Made by a program: the position numbers and the translations under genes. The notes under the pieces are model-generated. The model worked only from the letters and a program-made list of their open reading frames with translations. It ran no database searches and was not told where the DNA came from. Positions 1 through 9,661 of a stretch of DNA of 64,000 bases are shown one piece after another (positions within the stretch are counted from its first letter, which is position 1; every line of letters starts with the position of its first letter). This DNA is from Desulfarculus baarsii DSM 2075. Its GTDB lineage: Bacteria; Desulfobacterota; Desulfarculia; Desulfarculales; Desulfarculaceae. The DNA is taken from contig NC_014365.1 of the NCBI RefSeq assembly GCF_000143965.1, positions 1,515,501 through 1,579,500 of the forward strand. Reading direction: 5' to 3'.

Positions 1-1
1 G

Positions 2-748
2 GCGTTTCTGAAGGCGTTTGAAGGGCAAGTGGCAGGGTGGCAGCAAGAATTGCCAGAGGACGATTCGGCCGTCGAGCCCGACGCCATCGTTCAATATATC
101 TGCCAAAAGGCCCTGGGCGCGCCCCGGCTGGGCATCTGCGCCGGCGTGGCCATCATCAAGCCCCACTTTCCCTTTCACGTGGCCCACGACCTGGCCGAGG
201 AGCTGCTGCGTTCGGCCAAGCAGGTCAAGGCCAAGGCGCTGGGAAAGCCTTGCTCGGCGCTGGATTTTCACATCCTCCACGATTCGTCGTTCACCAGCCT
301 GGACGATCTGCGCCAACGCTTGCGGCCCGCGCCAGGCATGCTCCTCCACGCCAAGCCCTACGCCCTGGGCGCGGGCGTGGTGGCGGGCGATGGGGCCGAC
401 GACGCCGTTGCCCAGTGGCTGGCATGCCACGATTGGGAGCGCTTTTGCTGCGCCGCCCAAGCCCTGCAAACCAAGCTTCCCGACGCCAGTGGCGTGTATA
501 AACCGATTCTGCCGCCCAGCCAGGCTCACGCCGTGGTCGAAAACATCTGGGCCGTGGATAAGCATGCCGAGAGCGCCTTCCAATATGGGACCATGAAGCG
601 CTATGGCGATTTTGCCGATGCCTGGCGCGCGGCCACCGGCGACGACTGCCTCTTTTTTTGCGAGTGCGAGGAAAACAAAACCACGCGCTTGACCTATTTC
701 CTCGACGCCCTGGAGGCCAAGGGTTTCATGGGGGGCAATGATGAATAA
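2..748 (+). CDS. cas10: Cas10 (Csm1/Cmr2 family), C-terminal part, 5' end outside window
   Basis: Large subunit of a type III CRISPR effector; family members sense target RNA and make cyclic oligoadenylates with a GGDD palm domain. The frame is open from base 2, so the gene begins upstream. A GTG at 29 is not a credible start because the reading continues in-frame before it. The visible part matches the end of the second palm domain and what follows: a GVAIIKPHFPFHVAHDLAEELL stretch is the usual 'hydrophobic strand, then PxSRAxELAEELLxSAK helix' of Cas10, followed by LDFHIL. In the family the GGDD motif sits a few tens of residues before this, so it should lie just outside the window. The C-terminus is helical. 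It overlaps the next gene by 11 bases, so the genes are probably translationally coupled. Confidence 0.82.
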   Translation, partial: AFLKAFEGQVAGWQQELPEDDSAVEPDAIVQYICQKALGAPRLGICAGVAIIKPHFPFHVAHDLAEELLRSAKQVKAKALGKPCSALDFHILHDSSFTSLDDLRQRLRPAPGMLLHAKPYALGAGVVAGDGADDAVAQWLACHDWERFCCAAQALQTKLPDASGVYKPILPPSQAHAVVENIWAVDKHAESAFQYGTMKRYGDFADAWRAATGDDCLFFCECEENKTTRLTYFLDALEAKGFMGGNDE

Positions 749-3224
749 CGATTGCAAGCTGATCATCCGCATGGACTCCGACTGGCGCGTGGGCCTGGGC
801 GCGGGCGGCGAGGGCGGCGCGGACCGCCAGGTGCTGCGCGACCATGACGGCCTGCCCTATCTGCCGGCCAAGACCGTCACCGGCCTGTGGCGCGACGGCT
901 GCGAAATGGTGGCCCAGGCCCTGGACGACATCGCCAACCGCGCGTGCGGCGACGACGACGACAAGCAGACTGGCTGGCGCGGGGCGGTGGCCGATATCTT
1001 TGGCGCGCAGCCGCCCGACTGGGGCGACGTGGCGCAAGAATTGGACGCCCAAGCGGCCAGCCCGGCCCGCCTGAGCGTGCGGCCGGCCCGGTTTTCGCCG
1101 GAGCTGTGCGCGGCCGTGGCCCACAAGCCGGCCCTGCGCGCGGCCTTTTGCTTTTTGCAGCCTGGCGTCAAGATCGACAGCGACAGCGGCCGGGCCCAGG
1201 ATAATCACCTATATTTCAGCGAGACAGCCCGGGCCGGGGCCGAGCTGACGGCCAAGCTGGAGCTGGGCGAGGGTCTGGGCGAGAAGCATCTGGCCTTGCT
1301 CTGGGCCGGGGCCAAGGCCGTGCGGCGCATCGGCGGCGACCGCCGGCGGGGCAAGGGCCGGTGCCGGCTGGAGTTGCGCGGCGCTGTCTGGGATGACCCG
1401 AGCAAGCGGTGGCGAGACCTGCTCGACCCAGAAAATCCGCCCGAGCGCTTGATTCAGCACACACCAAAGCATCCAGACGATCGGCCGGCCGACGACGACG
1501 AACGCTGCCCCGAAGCCACGGCCCAGGCTGGCGGCTGGCAGGCCCTGGATTACCGACTGGAGGCCAACACGCCGCTGGTGGCCGTGCAAACCGTGGCCGG
1601 CAACGTGGTCAAGAGCCTGGATTACGTGCCCGGAACCATGCTGCTGGGCCATCTAGGCCAGGCCCTGCGCGCGGCCACGGGTCAAGACCCGGACAAAGGC
1701 GACATGGCCGTGCGCCGCTGGATCGCCGACGGCCGCGTGGCGCTGACCAACGCCTACCCGGAGGTGGACGGCCAGCCCTCCCTGCCCGCGCCCATGGCCT
1801 TTGAGCGGCCCACGGAAGACGCCGCTGATTGTGCAATAACCGTGCGCAACAGCCTGCTTGCCTCGTCAGGCGACGCGGGCGCGCGGGGCGAAGATGGCGG
1901 GACGCCAGGCGACGTGGTCAAGCAATACAAGGCCTTGCGCGGCGGCTATGTGGCCCAAGACGACGCGGGCGAGACGTTTTATCATCAGCCCAGCCTGGGT
2001 CTGAACATGCACAACACCATCGAGGACCAGCGCCAGCGGCCCAGCCAGCAGGTGGGTGGGCTCTACGCCTACCAGCATATCCGGGCCGGCGCGCGGCTGC
2101 GCGGCCAGATCCGCCTGGCCCCGGAGCTGGCCGATATCGCAACGGATCAAACCAAGCGGCAAAAACTGCGCGAGGCGCTGAACAAATCCATCCGCGTCGG
2201 CCGCTCGAAAAAAGACGACTATGGCCAGGCCCAGTTCACGCTGCTGGACGACGCGCCGTCCGAGGCAGTGGTCGGGCTGGGCGCGCCGAACGAATCCGCT
2301 GACGGCAAGCTTGTGGTCTGGCTGCTGTCGGACTTGCTGGCGCGCGACGAACTGCTGGCCTTTGGCGGCCACCCGGACGGCCTGGCCAAGGCCCTGGAGG
2401 CCGAACTCGGGGTGACGCTGGAGCTTGACGAAGCGGAGAAGACGCCATCTTGCCGGGGGCGTCATCAGCGGCGCGACGGCTTCCAGGTCAACTGGGGCCT
2501 GCCCGCGCCGTCGCTGGTGGGCCTGGCCGCGGGTAGCTGCTTTCGCTTCAAAAAAGTGGAAGGCCAGTGGCGACCAGAGGATCTCCAGCGCCTGGCCATG
2601 AGCGGCCTGGGCGCGCGGCGGGCCGAAGGCTTCGGCCAGGTGGCGTTAAACCCAAGCTTTTTGCGCGATGCCCCCCCGCAACTCAAGCGCGGGGAAAAGG
2701 CCGACGCGGCGGGCGGGTCGCCGGACGAAGCGTCCTCGCCTTTGGCCAAAAACGATCGTGACGACAAAGAGTTTGCCTATCTGCGCCAGGCGGAGGAGGC
2801 GGCCTGGCGGGCGGCGGTCAACCGGGCGGCCCTGGCCGTGGCCTATCAAAAAAAGCCGCTGGGCGAGTGCTGGCCGACAAAGGGCGTCTTGGGCGATCTG
2901 CGGGCCCACCTGGTGGCCGGCGCGGATGATAAGCCCTTGAAGCGCCTCTACTTGTGGCTGAACCACGAAGGCAAAGAGCCCAAATTACCTGACGGTGTGC
3001 TGAAAAAACTGCGCGGCTATCGCCAAAACGATGGGCCAATCTGGGGCGACCTGGGGCTGGGAGACGACGCGCTGGAAAAAATCACCGCCACCGCTGGCGG
3101 CGTGAACGAGCTGAAAAAACAACTGGGCCCATGGGCCGTGCGCGCGACATTGCTGTGCATCTGCCGGGTGCTCCAAGGGCGCGAGGACGCAAGCAAGGCG
3201 CAAAACAAAGGGGGGGCCCGATGA
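738..3224 (+). CDS. Cas7-Cas5-Cas11-like RAMP fusion, type III-D variant effector
   Basis: 828 residues, far longer than a single RAMP protein. Residues 1 to about 230 look like Csm3/Cas7: GGADRQVLRDHDGLPYLPAK at 26-45 matches the family pattern GG-x-D-x(2)-V-x-RD-x-x-GxPYxPG/A, with D29 at the position of the target-RNA-cleaving aspartate. A charged linker (about 230-265) leads to a second RAMP domain (about 267-650) of Csx10/Cas5 type, opening with VVKSLDYVPGTMLLGHLGQA and closing with a glycine loop, SGLGARRAEGFGQV. A second charged linker precedes an all-helical tail (about 674-828) that I read as a fused small subunit (Cas11). The same order is known in the type III-Dv complex of Synechocystis. 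Two ATGs (738, 741) follow a G-rich Shine-Dalgarno; either may be used. The Cas11 label rests on helicity and position only. Confidence 0.75.
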   Translation: MMNNDCKLIIRMDSDWRVGLGAGGEGGADRQVLRDHDGLPYLPAKTVTGLWRDGCEMVAQALDDIANRACGDDDDKQTGWRGAVADIFGAQPPDWGDVAQELDAQAASPARLSVRPARFSPELCAAVAHKPALRAAFCFLQPGVKIDSDSGRAQDNHLYFSETARAGAELTAKLELGEGLGEKHLALLWAGAKAVRRIGGDRRRGKGRCRLELRGAVWDDPSKRWRDLLDPENPPERLIQHTPKHPDDRPADDDERCPEATAQAGGWQALDYRLEANTPLVAVQTVAGNVVKSLDYVPGTMLLGHLGQALRAATGQDPDKGDMAVRRWIADGRVALTNAYPEVDGQPSLPAPMAFERPTEDAADCAITVRNSLLASSGDAGARGEDGGTPGDVVKQYKALRGGYVAQDDAGETFYHQPSLGLNMHNTIEDQRQRPSQQVGGLYAYQHIRAGARLRGQIRLAPELADIATDQTKRQKLREALNKSIRVGRSKKDDYGQAQFTLLDDAPSEAVVGLGAPNESADGKLVVWLLSDLLARDELLAFGGHPDGLAKALEAELGVTLELDEAEKTPSCRGRHQRRDGFQVNWGLPAPSLVGLAAGSCFRFKKVEGQWRPEDLQRLAMSGLGARRAEGFGQVALNPSFLRDAPPQLKRGEKADAAGGSPDEASSPLAKNDRDDKEFAYLRQAEEAAWRAAVNRAALAVAYQKKPLGECWPTKGVLGDLRAHLVAGADDKPLKRLYLWLNHEGKEPKLPDGVLKKLRGYRQNDGPIWGDLGLGDDALEKITATAGGVNELKKQLGPWAVRATLLCICRVLQGREDASKAQNKGGAR

Positions 3225-4864
3225 GTCGGCCGATCAGAGGCAAGGTGGTGGTCCGCGGGGAGCTTTGCTGCCGGGGGCCGCTGGCCGTGGGCGGCCTGGC
3301 CGTGGACGAGGCGGTGGACCTGACCTTGGCGCAAAATGGCCGAGGCAATTATTACGTGCCGGGCAGCAGCCTGGCCGGGCCCATGCGCGCCTTGCTGCGC
3401 GAGGCGCTGGGCGTCGACAAGGAAAACGAACCGCCCTGTGGGGCGTCGGATGTCGACGAGGAAAAAGCTCTTCTCTGCCTGCTCTTTGGCTTCCAGGATG
3501 ATCGCAAGCACAGCGAGCGGTCGGCCGGCAAGGGGAGCCCGGACAACGGCCAGGCCTCGCTGCTGATCGTCGACGACGCCGAGATAACGCCGCTTTGCGA
3601 CGCGCCCCGTTGGGAGCCCCGCGACGGCGTGGCCATCGACCGCGTCAGCGGCGCGGCCAGCCACGGCCTGCTCCACAGCCGGGCGGTGATCCCGCCTGAC
3701 TCGCGCATCCCCCTGCGTCTGGAGCTTGATCTGCCGCTGGATGACGGTTTGGCTCAAAAATGCCGCCACGCCCTGGGCTGGTTGTTGGGCCACATGCAAG
3801 AGCACGGCCTGCGCCTGGGCGGCGGCAAGACCAGAGGCCTGGGGCTGGTCACGTTGGAGTGCCCGGAATTTCGCGTCTATGACTTTTGTCGTGACGGCAA
3901 GAAAGAAAGCAAGGAAGACCTGTTCGCCTGGCTGACCGACGATGAAAAGCCGTCGAAAAAAACTAGTAACGATCCTAGCAAGTTGCTCGCGGCGCATCTC
4001 AAGAAAGACTTCAGCGCGCCGCCCTATGTGCGGGCCAGCATCGAGTGGCGGGCGCTGGGGCCGCTGATGGTCAAGTCTGGCCGCGAGGGCCAGGGTATCA
4101 AGGCCTTGCCGCTGATGGGGGCCACGGGTTGCGGCGATCTGGCGGCTGTTTTGCCCGGCAGCTCGATCAAGGGGGCGCTGCGGGCGCGGGCCGAACGCAT
4201 CATGCGCACGGTGCTGGACCCGAAGAAATTCCCGGAGAATGAACTCGCCGGATGCGCGGATTTTGCCAAGCAGATCAAAGTGCCGCTGCTGGATCAGATT
4301 AAAGTGCCACTGGTGAGGGAGCTTTTTGGCACGACCGCAAACGCCGGCCTGCTGACCGTGGAAGACGTCTACCACCAGCGCAAGGTCAAGGCCGAGGCAT
4401 GGCTGGCGGAGAAGTTTGACAAAAAAACGTTCGCCCAGCGCGACCACGTGGCCATCGACCGGTTCACGGGCGGCGCGGCCGATGGCCTGCTGTTCAGCGA
4501 GCTGAGCCCGCCGCCCGACCAGTGGTCGCCGCTGGTCATCCGCCTGGAGTTTCCCCGCCGGAGCGAGGCGGGCAAAGATCGCTCAGGCATGGCCATGTGC
4601 GCGCTTTTATTGCTTTTGTTGCGCGACATGCAAGATGGCCTGCTGCCCCTGGGCTATGGCGTCAACCGTGGCCTGGGCCAGATCGAGCTGACAAAAGTTA
4701 GCTGGAAAGCGGCGGGAGCGCTGCCGGATGGCGGCGGTGATTTGGGCGAGATATTCCACGGCCGTGCGGGCGCTAAGTTTCCGTTCGGCGTCGAGGTGAC
4801 GGAATTGAATGAAGCCTGGACGGCCTGGGTGACAAGCAATAATGGGGGCGGCAATGGGCGATAA
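3221..4864 (+). CDS. Double-Cas7 RAMP protein (Cas7-2x-like)
   Basis: 547 residues when started at the ATG that overlaps the upstream stop as ATGA. Two consecutive RAMP/Cas7 repeats are visible. Repeat 1 (about 1-255) has YYVPGSSLAGPMRALLREAL and the glycine-rich loop RLGGGKTRGLGLV; D29 and D33 are the candidates for the catalytic acidic position. Repeat 2 (about 270-547) has LPGSSIKGALRARAERI and LPLGYGVNRGLGQIEL. Each repeat also has a VAIDR motif (VAIDRVSGAASHGLL and VAIDRFTGGAADGLL), the thumb-region signature of Csm3/Cmr4-like proteins. In III-Dv complexes a protein of this build supplies two backbone segments that hold crRNA. Sits between the Cas7-5-11-like fusion and csx19 with overlapping ends, so one transcript is likely. 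Confidence 0.78.
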   Translation: MSRPIRGKVVVRGELCCRGPLAVGGLAVDEAVDLTLAQNGRGNYYVPGSSLAGPMRALLREALGVDKENEPPCGASDVDEEKALLCLLFGFQDDRKHSERSAGKGSPDNGQASLLIVDDAEITPLCDAPRWEPRDGVAIDRVSGAASHGLLHSRAVIPPDSRIPLRLELDLPLDDGLAQKCRHALGWLLGHMQEHGLRLGGGKTRGLGLVTLECPEFRVYDFCRDGKKESKEDLFAWLTDDEKPSKKTSNDPSKLLAAHLKKDFSAPPYVRASIEWRALGPLMVKSGREGQGIKALPLMGATGCGDLAAVLPGSSIKGALRARAERIMRTVLDPKKFPENELAGCADFAKQIKVPLLDQIKVPLVRELFGTTANAGLLTVEDVYHQRKVKAEAWLAEKFDKKTFAQRDHVAIDRFTGGAADGLLFSELSPPPDQWSPLVIRLEFPRRSEAGKDRSGMAMCALLLLLLRDMQDGLLPLGYGVNRGLGQIELTKVSWKAAGALPDGGGDLGEIFHGRAGAKFPFGVEVTELNEAWTAWVTSNNGGGNGR

Positions 4865-5468
4865 ACATCTCTATTATTACACGATCGATAACGTCAAGCT
4901 TCGGACGATAATCAGGCCGTTGGATAAAGACGTCGCGCTGCTTTATGGCGGATTCGGCTGCCAGTTCGCCATTGTCAGCAATGCAACCAAAGCAGGAAAC
5001 GATCAGTTTCGTTTTCGCGGCAAATCATTGTCTCCACAGCAATTTTACGAGGCGCGCATTTTTGGCCGAGGCTATGAGGTGCGTTGGCTATCCCACGGCC
5101 GTGGCGATCGTTGCGGCAAGGCGGTGTGGCTGTGCGATAATGAAGATGGTGGCCCACAAAGTGTAACAGGTAATGATTGGGGCGAGGCTGCCAAAAAGCT
5201 ATATCTGGAATGCTACGATCAAGATTATCTGCTCTGGGGCAAGCCGGCCGAAGAAGAACGCGACGATGTCACTGGCCAGAGGTGGACGCGGCTGCGAGAA
5301 TTTCGCATTGACGATCTGTGGGTTCCGTGCGCGCGCGAAGCAGACAAGCGCGTGTTTTTGCGGACCAAGGAATACCTGGGCGTTGAAGATGATTATGGCA
5401 ACGTCGGCGTGCTGGCCGAGTGCTTGGTTGAGCTGTGCTGCAAGCCAGAGAAGGCAGAGGATGAGTGA
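4854..5468 (+). CDS. csx19: Csx19 family protein (TIGR03984), type III-D accessory subunit
   Basis: About 204 residues. Opens MGDKHLYYYTIDNVKL and carries the family's FRGKSLSPQQFYEARIFG and GYEVRW blocks. Csx19 (TIGR03984) is found only in type III-D CRISPR loci and is a subunit of the III-Dv complex; its biochemical job is poorly defined. I chose the ATG at 4854 because GGGGGCGG lies at normal distance upstream; an in-frame ATG at 4842 lacks this and would deepen the overlap with the previous gene. Base composition is visibly more AT-rich than the housekeeping genes of the window, which fits a horizontally acquired defence locus. Confidence 0.75.
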   Translation: MGDKHLYYYTIDNVKLRTIIRPLDKDVALLYGGFGCQFAIVSNATKAGNDQFRFRGKSLSPQQFYEARIFGRGYEVRWLSHGRGDRCGKAVWLCDNEDGGPQSVTGNDWGEAAKKLYLECYDQDYLLWGKPAEEERDDVTGQRWTRLREFRIDDLWVPCAREADKRVFLRTKEYLGVEDDYGNVGVLAECLVELCCKPEKAEDE

Positions 5469-7177
5469 TGACGTTAGGCGCTTTCCACATTATCGTTAAA
5501 GGTAACAAGACGAAATATACATTCAATTATCCGGATAGAAATGGCGAAACAAGAAATATTATGCCAGACTTAACCAGCGTGGAGCCGTCATTACAGCCAA
5601 TTTCCGAGAAGATAAAAGAGGGCGATAAAGTCGAATTTGACATTGCCAACGGCAAGGCGTATAACGTTCGGCCGGTTGGTTCAGACTGGCGAGGGCCGGA
5701 GCCAGACGCCGGCAAGGATAAAATGGGCGATTTTCATAACCCCTATAATTTCATCCCCACGCCGTCCAGGGAAAATTATGTTGGCGATCTCGGCGACGGC
5801 AATCCGCGTGGCCATCATGTTTATCACGAGGATTGCTATTCCGGGCGCATCCGGGTGAAGATGACCACCGTCACGCCGCTGATCGTCCCTGACACCGCCA
5901 AGGTGGACCCAAATATCGAGCACAAAAAGTATGACCCATTGCTCGATGAAAAGGGCCTGCCCATCGTGCCGCCCACGTCGATAAAAGGCATGCTGCGCGC
6001 GGCCTTCGAGGCCGTCACCAACTCGCGCATGGGCGTGTTTGCTGGAAGTTATGAAATTAGGTCTAAAAGGGAACAACGAGAACGAAGACAAGAAAAAGAA
6101 GATGTGACAGCTCATATTGATGAATCATTGCTGCCCGCCACCGAAATGAGTCAGCTTTCGCCGGCTGACAGGGTGTTTGGTTGGGTGGGCCAGGAGGGCA
6201 AAGCAAAAAGCGCCTATCGCGGCAATCTGCGCGTTGGCCATGTGCGCTGCCTGGAAGATTGCCCGCAAAAAGCCCTCGACACGTTTGACGACGGCCTGCC
6301 CCTGGCCATACTTGGCCAGCCCAAGCCCCAGCAGGGCCGCTTTTATATGGCGCAAAACACCAATGGCGATCCGGTGGGCAAGGGCGTCGACAAAGAGAAA
6401 GCCGGCTATGGAGGAAAAAATTATCTGCGCGGCCGCAAGGTCTATCCTCATCACGGCCATCTCGTGGTGCTGGACGGATATTGGGATAACCCCATGGAAG
6501 ACCGCACGCAAAAGGCGATCAATGGCTTTTTCCAGGAATATCGCCAGCCGCGCGCGAACGATGAGGAGCAGCGGACCAGCCAGAACCGCAGCATCACCGG
6601 CTGGGTGCGGCCGAAGGTGGCGTTCGAGTTCGACTTGTGGGTCGATAACCTGAGCAAGTTTGAGCTGGGGGCCTTGCTCTGGCTGCTGTCGCTGAAAGAA
6701 AATCACTGCCACCGCCTGGGCGGGGCCAAGCCCCTGGGCCTGGGCAGCGTGCGGCTGGAAATTGACCGCGCCCAAACGCAGCTGGCCACCGGTCAGGACA
6801 TGAAAGCGCGCTATCAAAGCCTGACTGACCTCGATGGCGGGCTGTGGCCAAAAACAGCCGACGAAGAAAACGTTATTGACGGCGCGATAGAGGCCTATAA
6901 AAGCGCCATAGCGTCCACTAACGATAAGGAATTCGAAAAAGTTTCATACATCGCCGCTTTTCGGCGCGCGGCCAAGGGTTACGACAACAAACTGCCCGTG
7001 CATTACCCCCGCGCGCGTCAAAGCAACCAACAAGAAGGCAAACCAGCGCCGCCCAATCCCAACGGCGAGTCGTTCAAGTGGTTCGTGTTCAATGAAGGCG
7101 ACCCCAACAACCGCTATTGCCTGCCCGACATCAGGAAAGATGCGGGGTTGCCCATTCTGTCGCCGCCAAAAAAATAG
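5468..7177 (+). CDS. TIGR03986-type RAMP protein (Cas7 with insertion)
   Basis: 569 residues. The N-terminal ~110 residues are not RAMP-like (YTFNYPDRNGE, then a putative small beta domain). From about 120 a Cas7 core appears: GRIRVKMTTVTPLIVPD, then PPTSIKGMLRAAFEAVTNSR (the P-x-SxxKGxxR motif). A long charged insertion follows (about 195-330, with QERRQEKEDV). The C-terminal glycine loop is HRLGGAKPLGLGSVRLEI. TIGR03986 proteins accompany Csx10 and Csx19 in III-D loci and correspond to 'Cas7-insertion' of III-Dv. The ATG overlaps the csx19 stop (TGATG). This is the last gene of the cas operon; it ends 3 bases before the stop codon of the convergent ectC, and no terminator is visible between them. 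Confidence 0.78.
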   Translation: MTLGAFHIIVKGNKTKYTFNYPDRNGETRNIMPDLTSVEPSLQPISEKIKEGDKVEFDIANGKAYNVRPVGSDWRGPEPDAGKDKMGDFHNPYNFIPTPSRENYVGDLGDGNPRGHHVYHEDCYSGRIRVKMTTVTPLIVPDTAKVDPNIEHKKYDPLLDEKGLPIVPPTSIKGMLRAAFEAVTNSRMGVFAGSYEIRSKREQRERRQEKEDVTAHIDESLLPATEMSQLSPADRVFGWVGQEGKAKSAYRGNLRVGHVRCLEDCPQKALDTFDDGLPLAILGQPKPQQGRFYMAQNTNGDPVGKGVDKEKAGYGGKNYLRGRKVYPHHGHLVVLDGYWDNPMEDRTQKAINGFFQEYRQPRANDEEQRTSQNRSITGWVRPKVAFEFDLWVDNLSKFELGALLWLLSLKENHCHRLGGAKPLGLGSVRLEIDRAQTQLATGQDMKARYQSLTDLDGGLWPKTADEENVIDGAIEAYKSAIASTNDKEFEKVSYIAAFRRAAKGYDNKLPVHYPRARQSNQQEGKPAPPNPNGESFKWFVFNEGDPNNRYCLPDIRKDAGLPILSPPKK

Positions 7178-7180
7178 ACG

Positions 7181-7573
7181 CTAACCCTCGTCGTCGAGCA
7201 GGGGGTAGACGCCGTTTGCGTCGTGGGTCTCGTGGCCGGCCAGGGCCGGGTTGAACACGCAGGCCAGGCGCATGGTCGTGCGCGCCCGCAAAAGATGCTC
7301 GTCGTGGCGATCCAGGGCGTACATCACCCCCGGCGCGATGGCGTGGCGCTGGCCGTCGGCCAGGGTCCGCACCTCGCCCTCGCCCTCCAGGCAATAGACC
7401 GTCTCCAGGTGGTGCTTGTAGTGGATGTGGGTCTCGGTGCCGGGGTAAATCGTTGTTATGTGAAACGAATAGCCCATGCCGTCCTCGCGCAGCAACAGGC
7501 GCGTGCTCTCCCAGTTCGGGGCCGTCACGCGGCGGGGCGTTTTTTGGGCTTGCTCCAGGGTGCGAACCAACAT
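7181..7573 (-). CDS. ectC: L-ectoine synthase
   Basis: 130 residues, the normal EctC length. Cupin-fold enzyme closing N-gamma-acetyl-diaminobutyrate into ectoine, a cytoplasmic compatible solute. Recognisable blocks: MLVRTLEQ at the start, [23 protein letters not shown] (metal-binding cupin region) and [13 protein letters not shown]. Last gene of ectABC, 15 bases behind ectB, with GGAGCG before the ATG. Confidence 0.95.
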   Translation of the reverse strand: MLVRTLEQAQKTPRRVTAPNWESTRLLLREDGMGYSFHITTIYPGTETHIHYKHHLETVYCLEGEGEVRTLADGQRHAIAPGVMYALDRHDEHLLRARTTMRLACVFNPALAGHETHDANGVYPLLDDEG

Positions 7574-7588
7574 GGGCGCTCCTTTTTT

Positions 7589-9396
<1,808 letters not shown>

Positions 9397-9566
9397 GAGG
9401 CGAAGAGAAAGTCGACCTAACGGATCGATCATCAAGCAGGCGAAGCAAACAGAGCCAGGCAAAACAACGCGAAATGATTCGATCAAATTAATTAGCATGC
9501 AAAGTATTGTTTATAACTAACACCATCGGCCGGCCGTGTCAACCCACCATGGCCATGGGCAATTGT

Positions 9567-9595
9567 TTGACACCACGGCCGGGCCGGAATATCCT
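9567..9595 (+). promoter_or_regulatory. Predicted sigma70-type promoter of thrC
   Basis: TTGACA at 9567-9572 (consensus -35), a 17-base spacer and TATCCT at 9590-9595 (4 of 6). A transcript start near 9602 would leave a leader of about 60 bases. An upstream in-frame GTG at 9536 would place the coding start before this promoter, which supports ATG 9662 as the real thrC start. Confidence 0.5.
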
Positions 9596-9613
9596 TGTGG
9601 TTCCGGCAAGGTC

Positions 9614-9644
9614 GGGCCCGGCGGGCGGGCCTGTCGCTTTTTTT
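9614..9644 (+). other. GC hairpin followed by seven T in the thrC leader
   Basis: GGGCCCG (9614-9620) can pair with CGGGCCT (9626-9632), and a run of seven T lies at 9638-9644. A smaller stem, CCTTG/CAAGG (9593-9597 and 9606-9610), comes just before it. The five-base gap between the stem and the T run weakens it as an intrinsic terminator. It could act as an attenuator, but no threonine-rich leader peptide is evident. Confidence 0.3.
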
Positions 9645-9661
9645 CGCGCGGGGAGAACAAA

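Noticed and set aside
7178-7240. CRISPR array at the end of the cas operon
   Set aside because: No direct repeats; ectC begins immediately on the other strand. No array was found elsewhere in the window by eye.
9536-9661. 42-residue N-terminal extension of threonine synthase
   Set aside because: It would start before the predicted promoter and lacks a ribosome site; ATG 9662 has GGGGAGA and gives the normal length.
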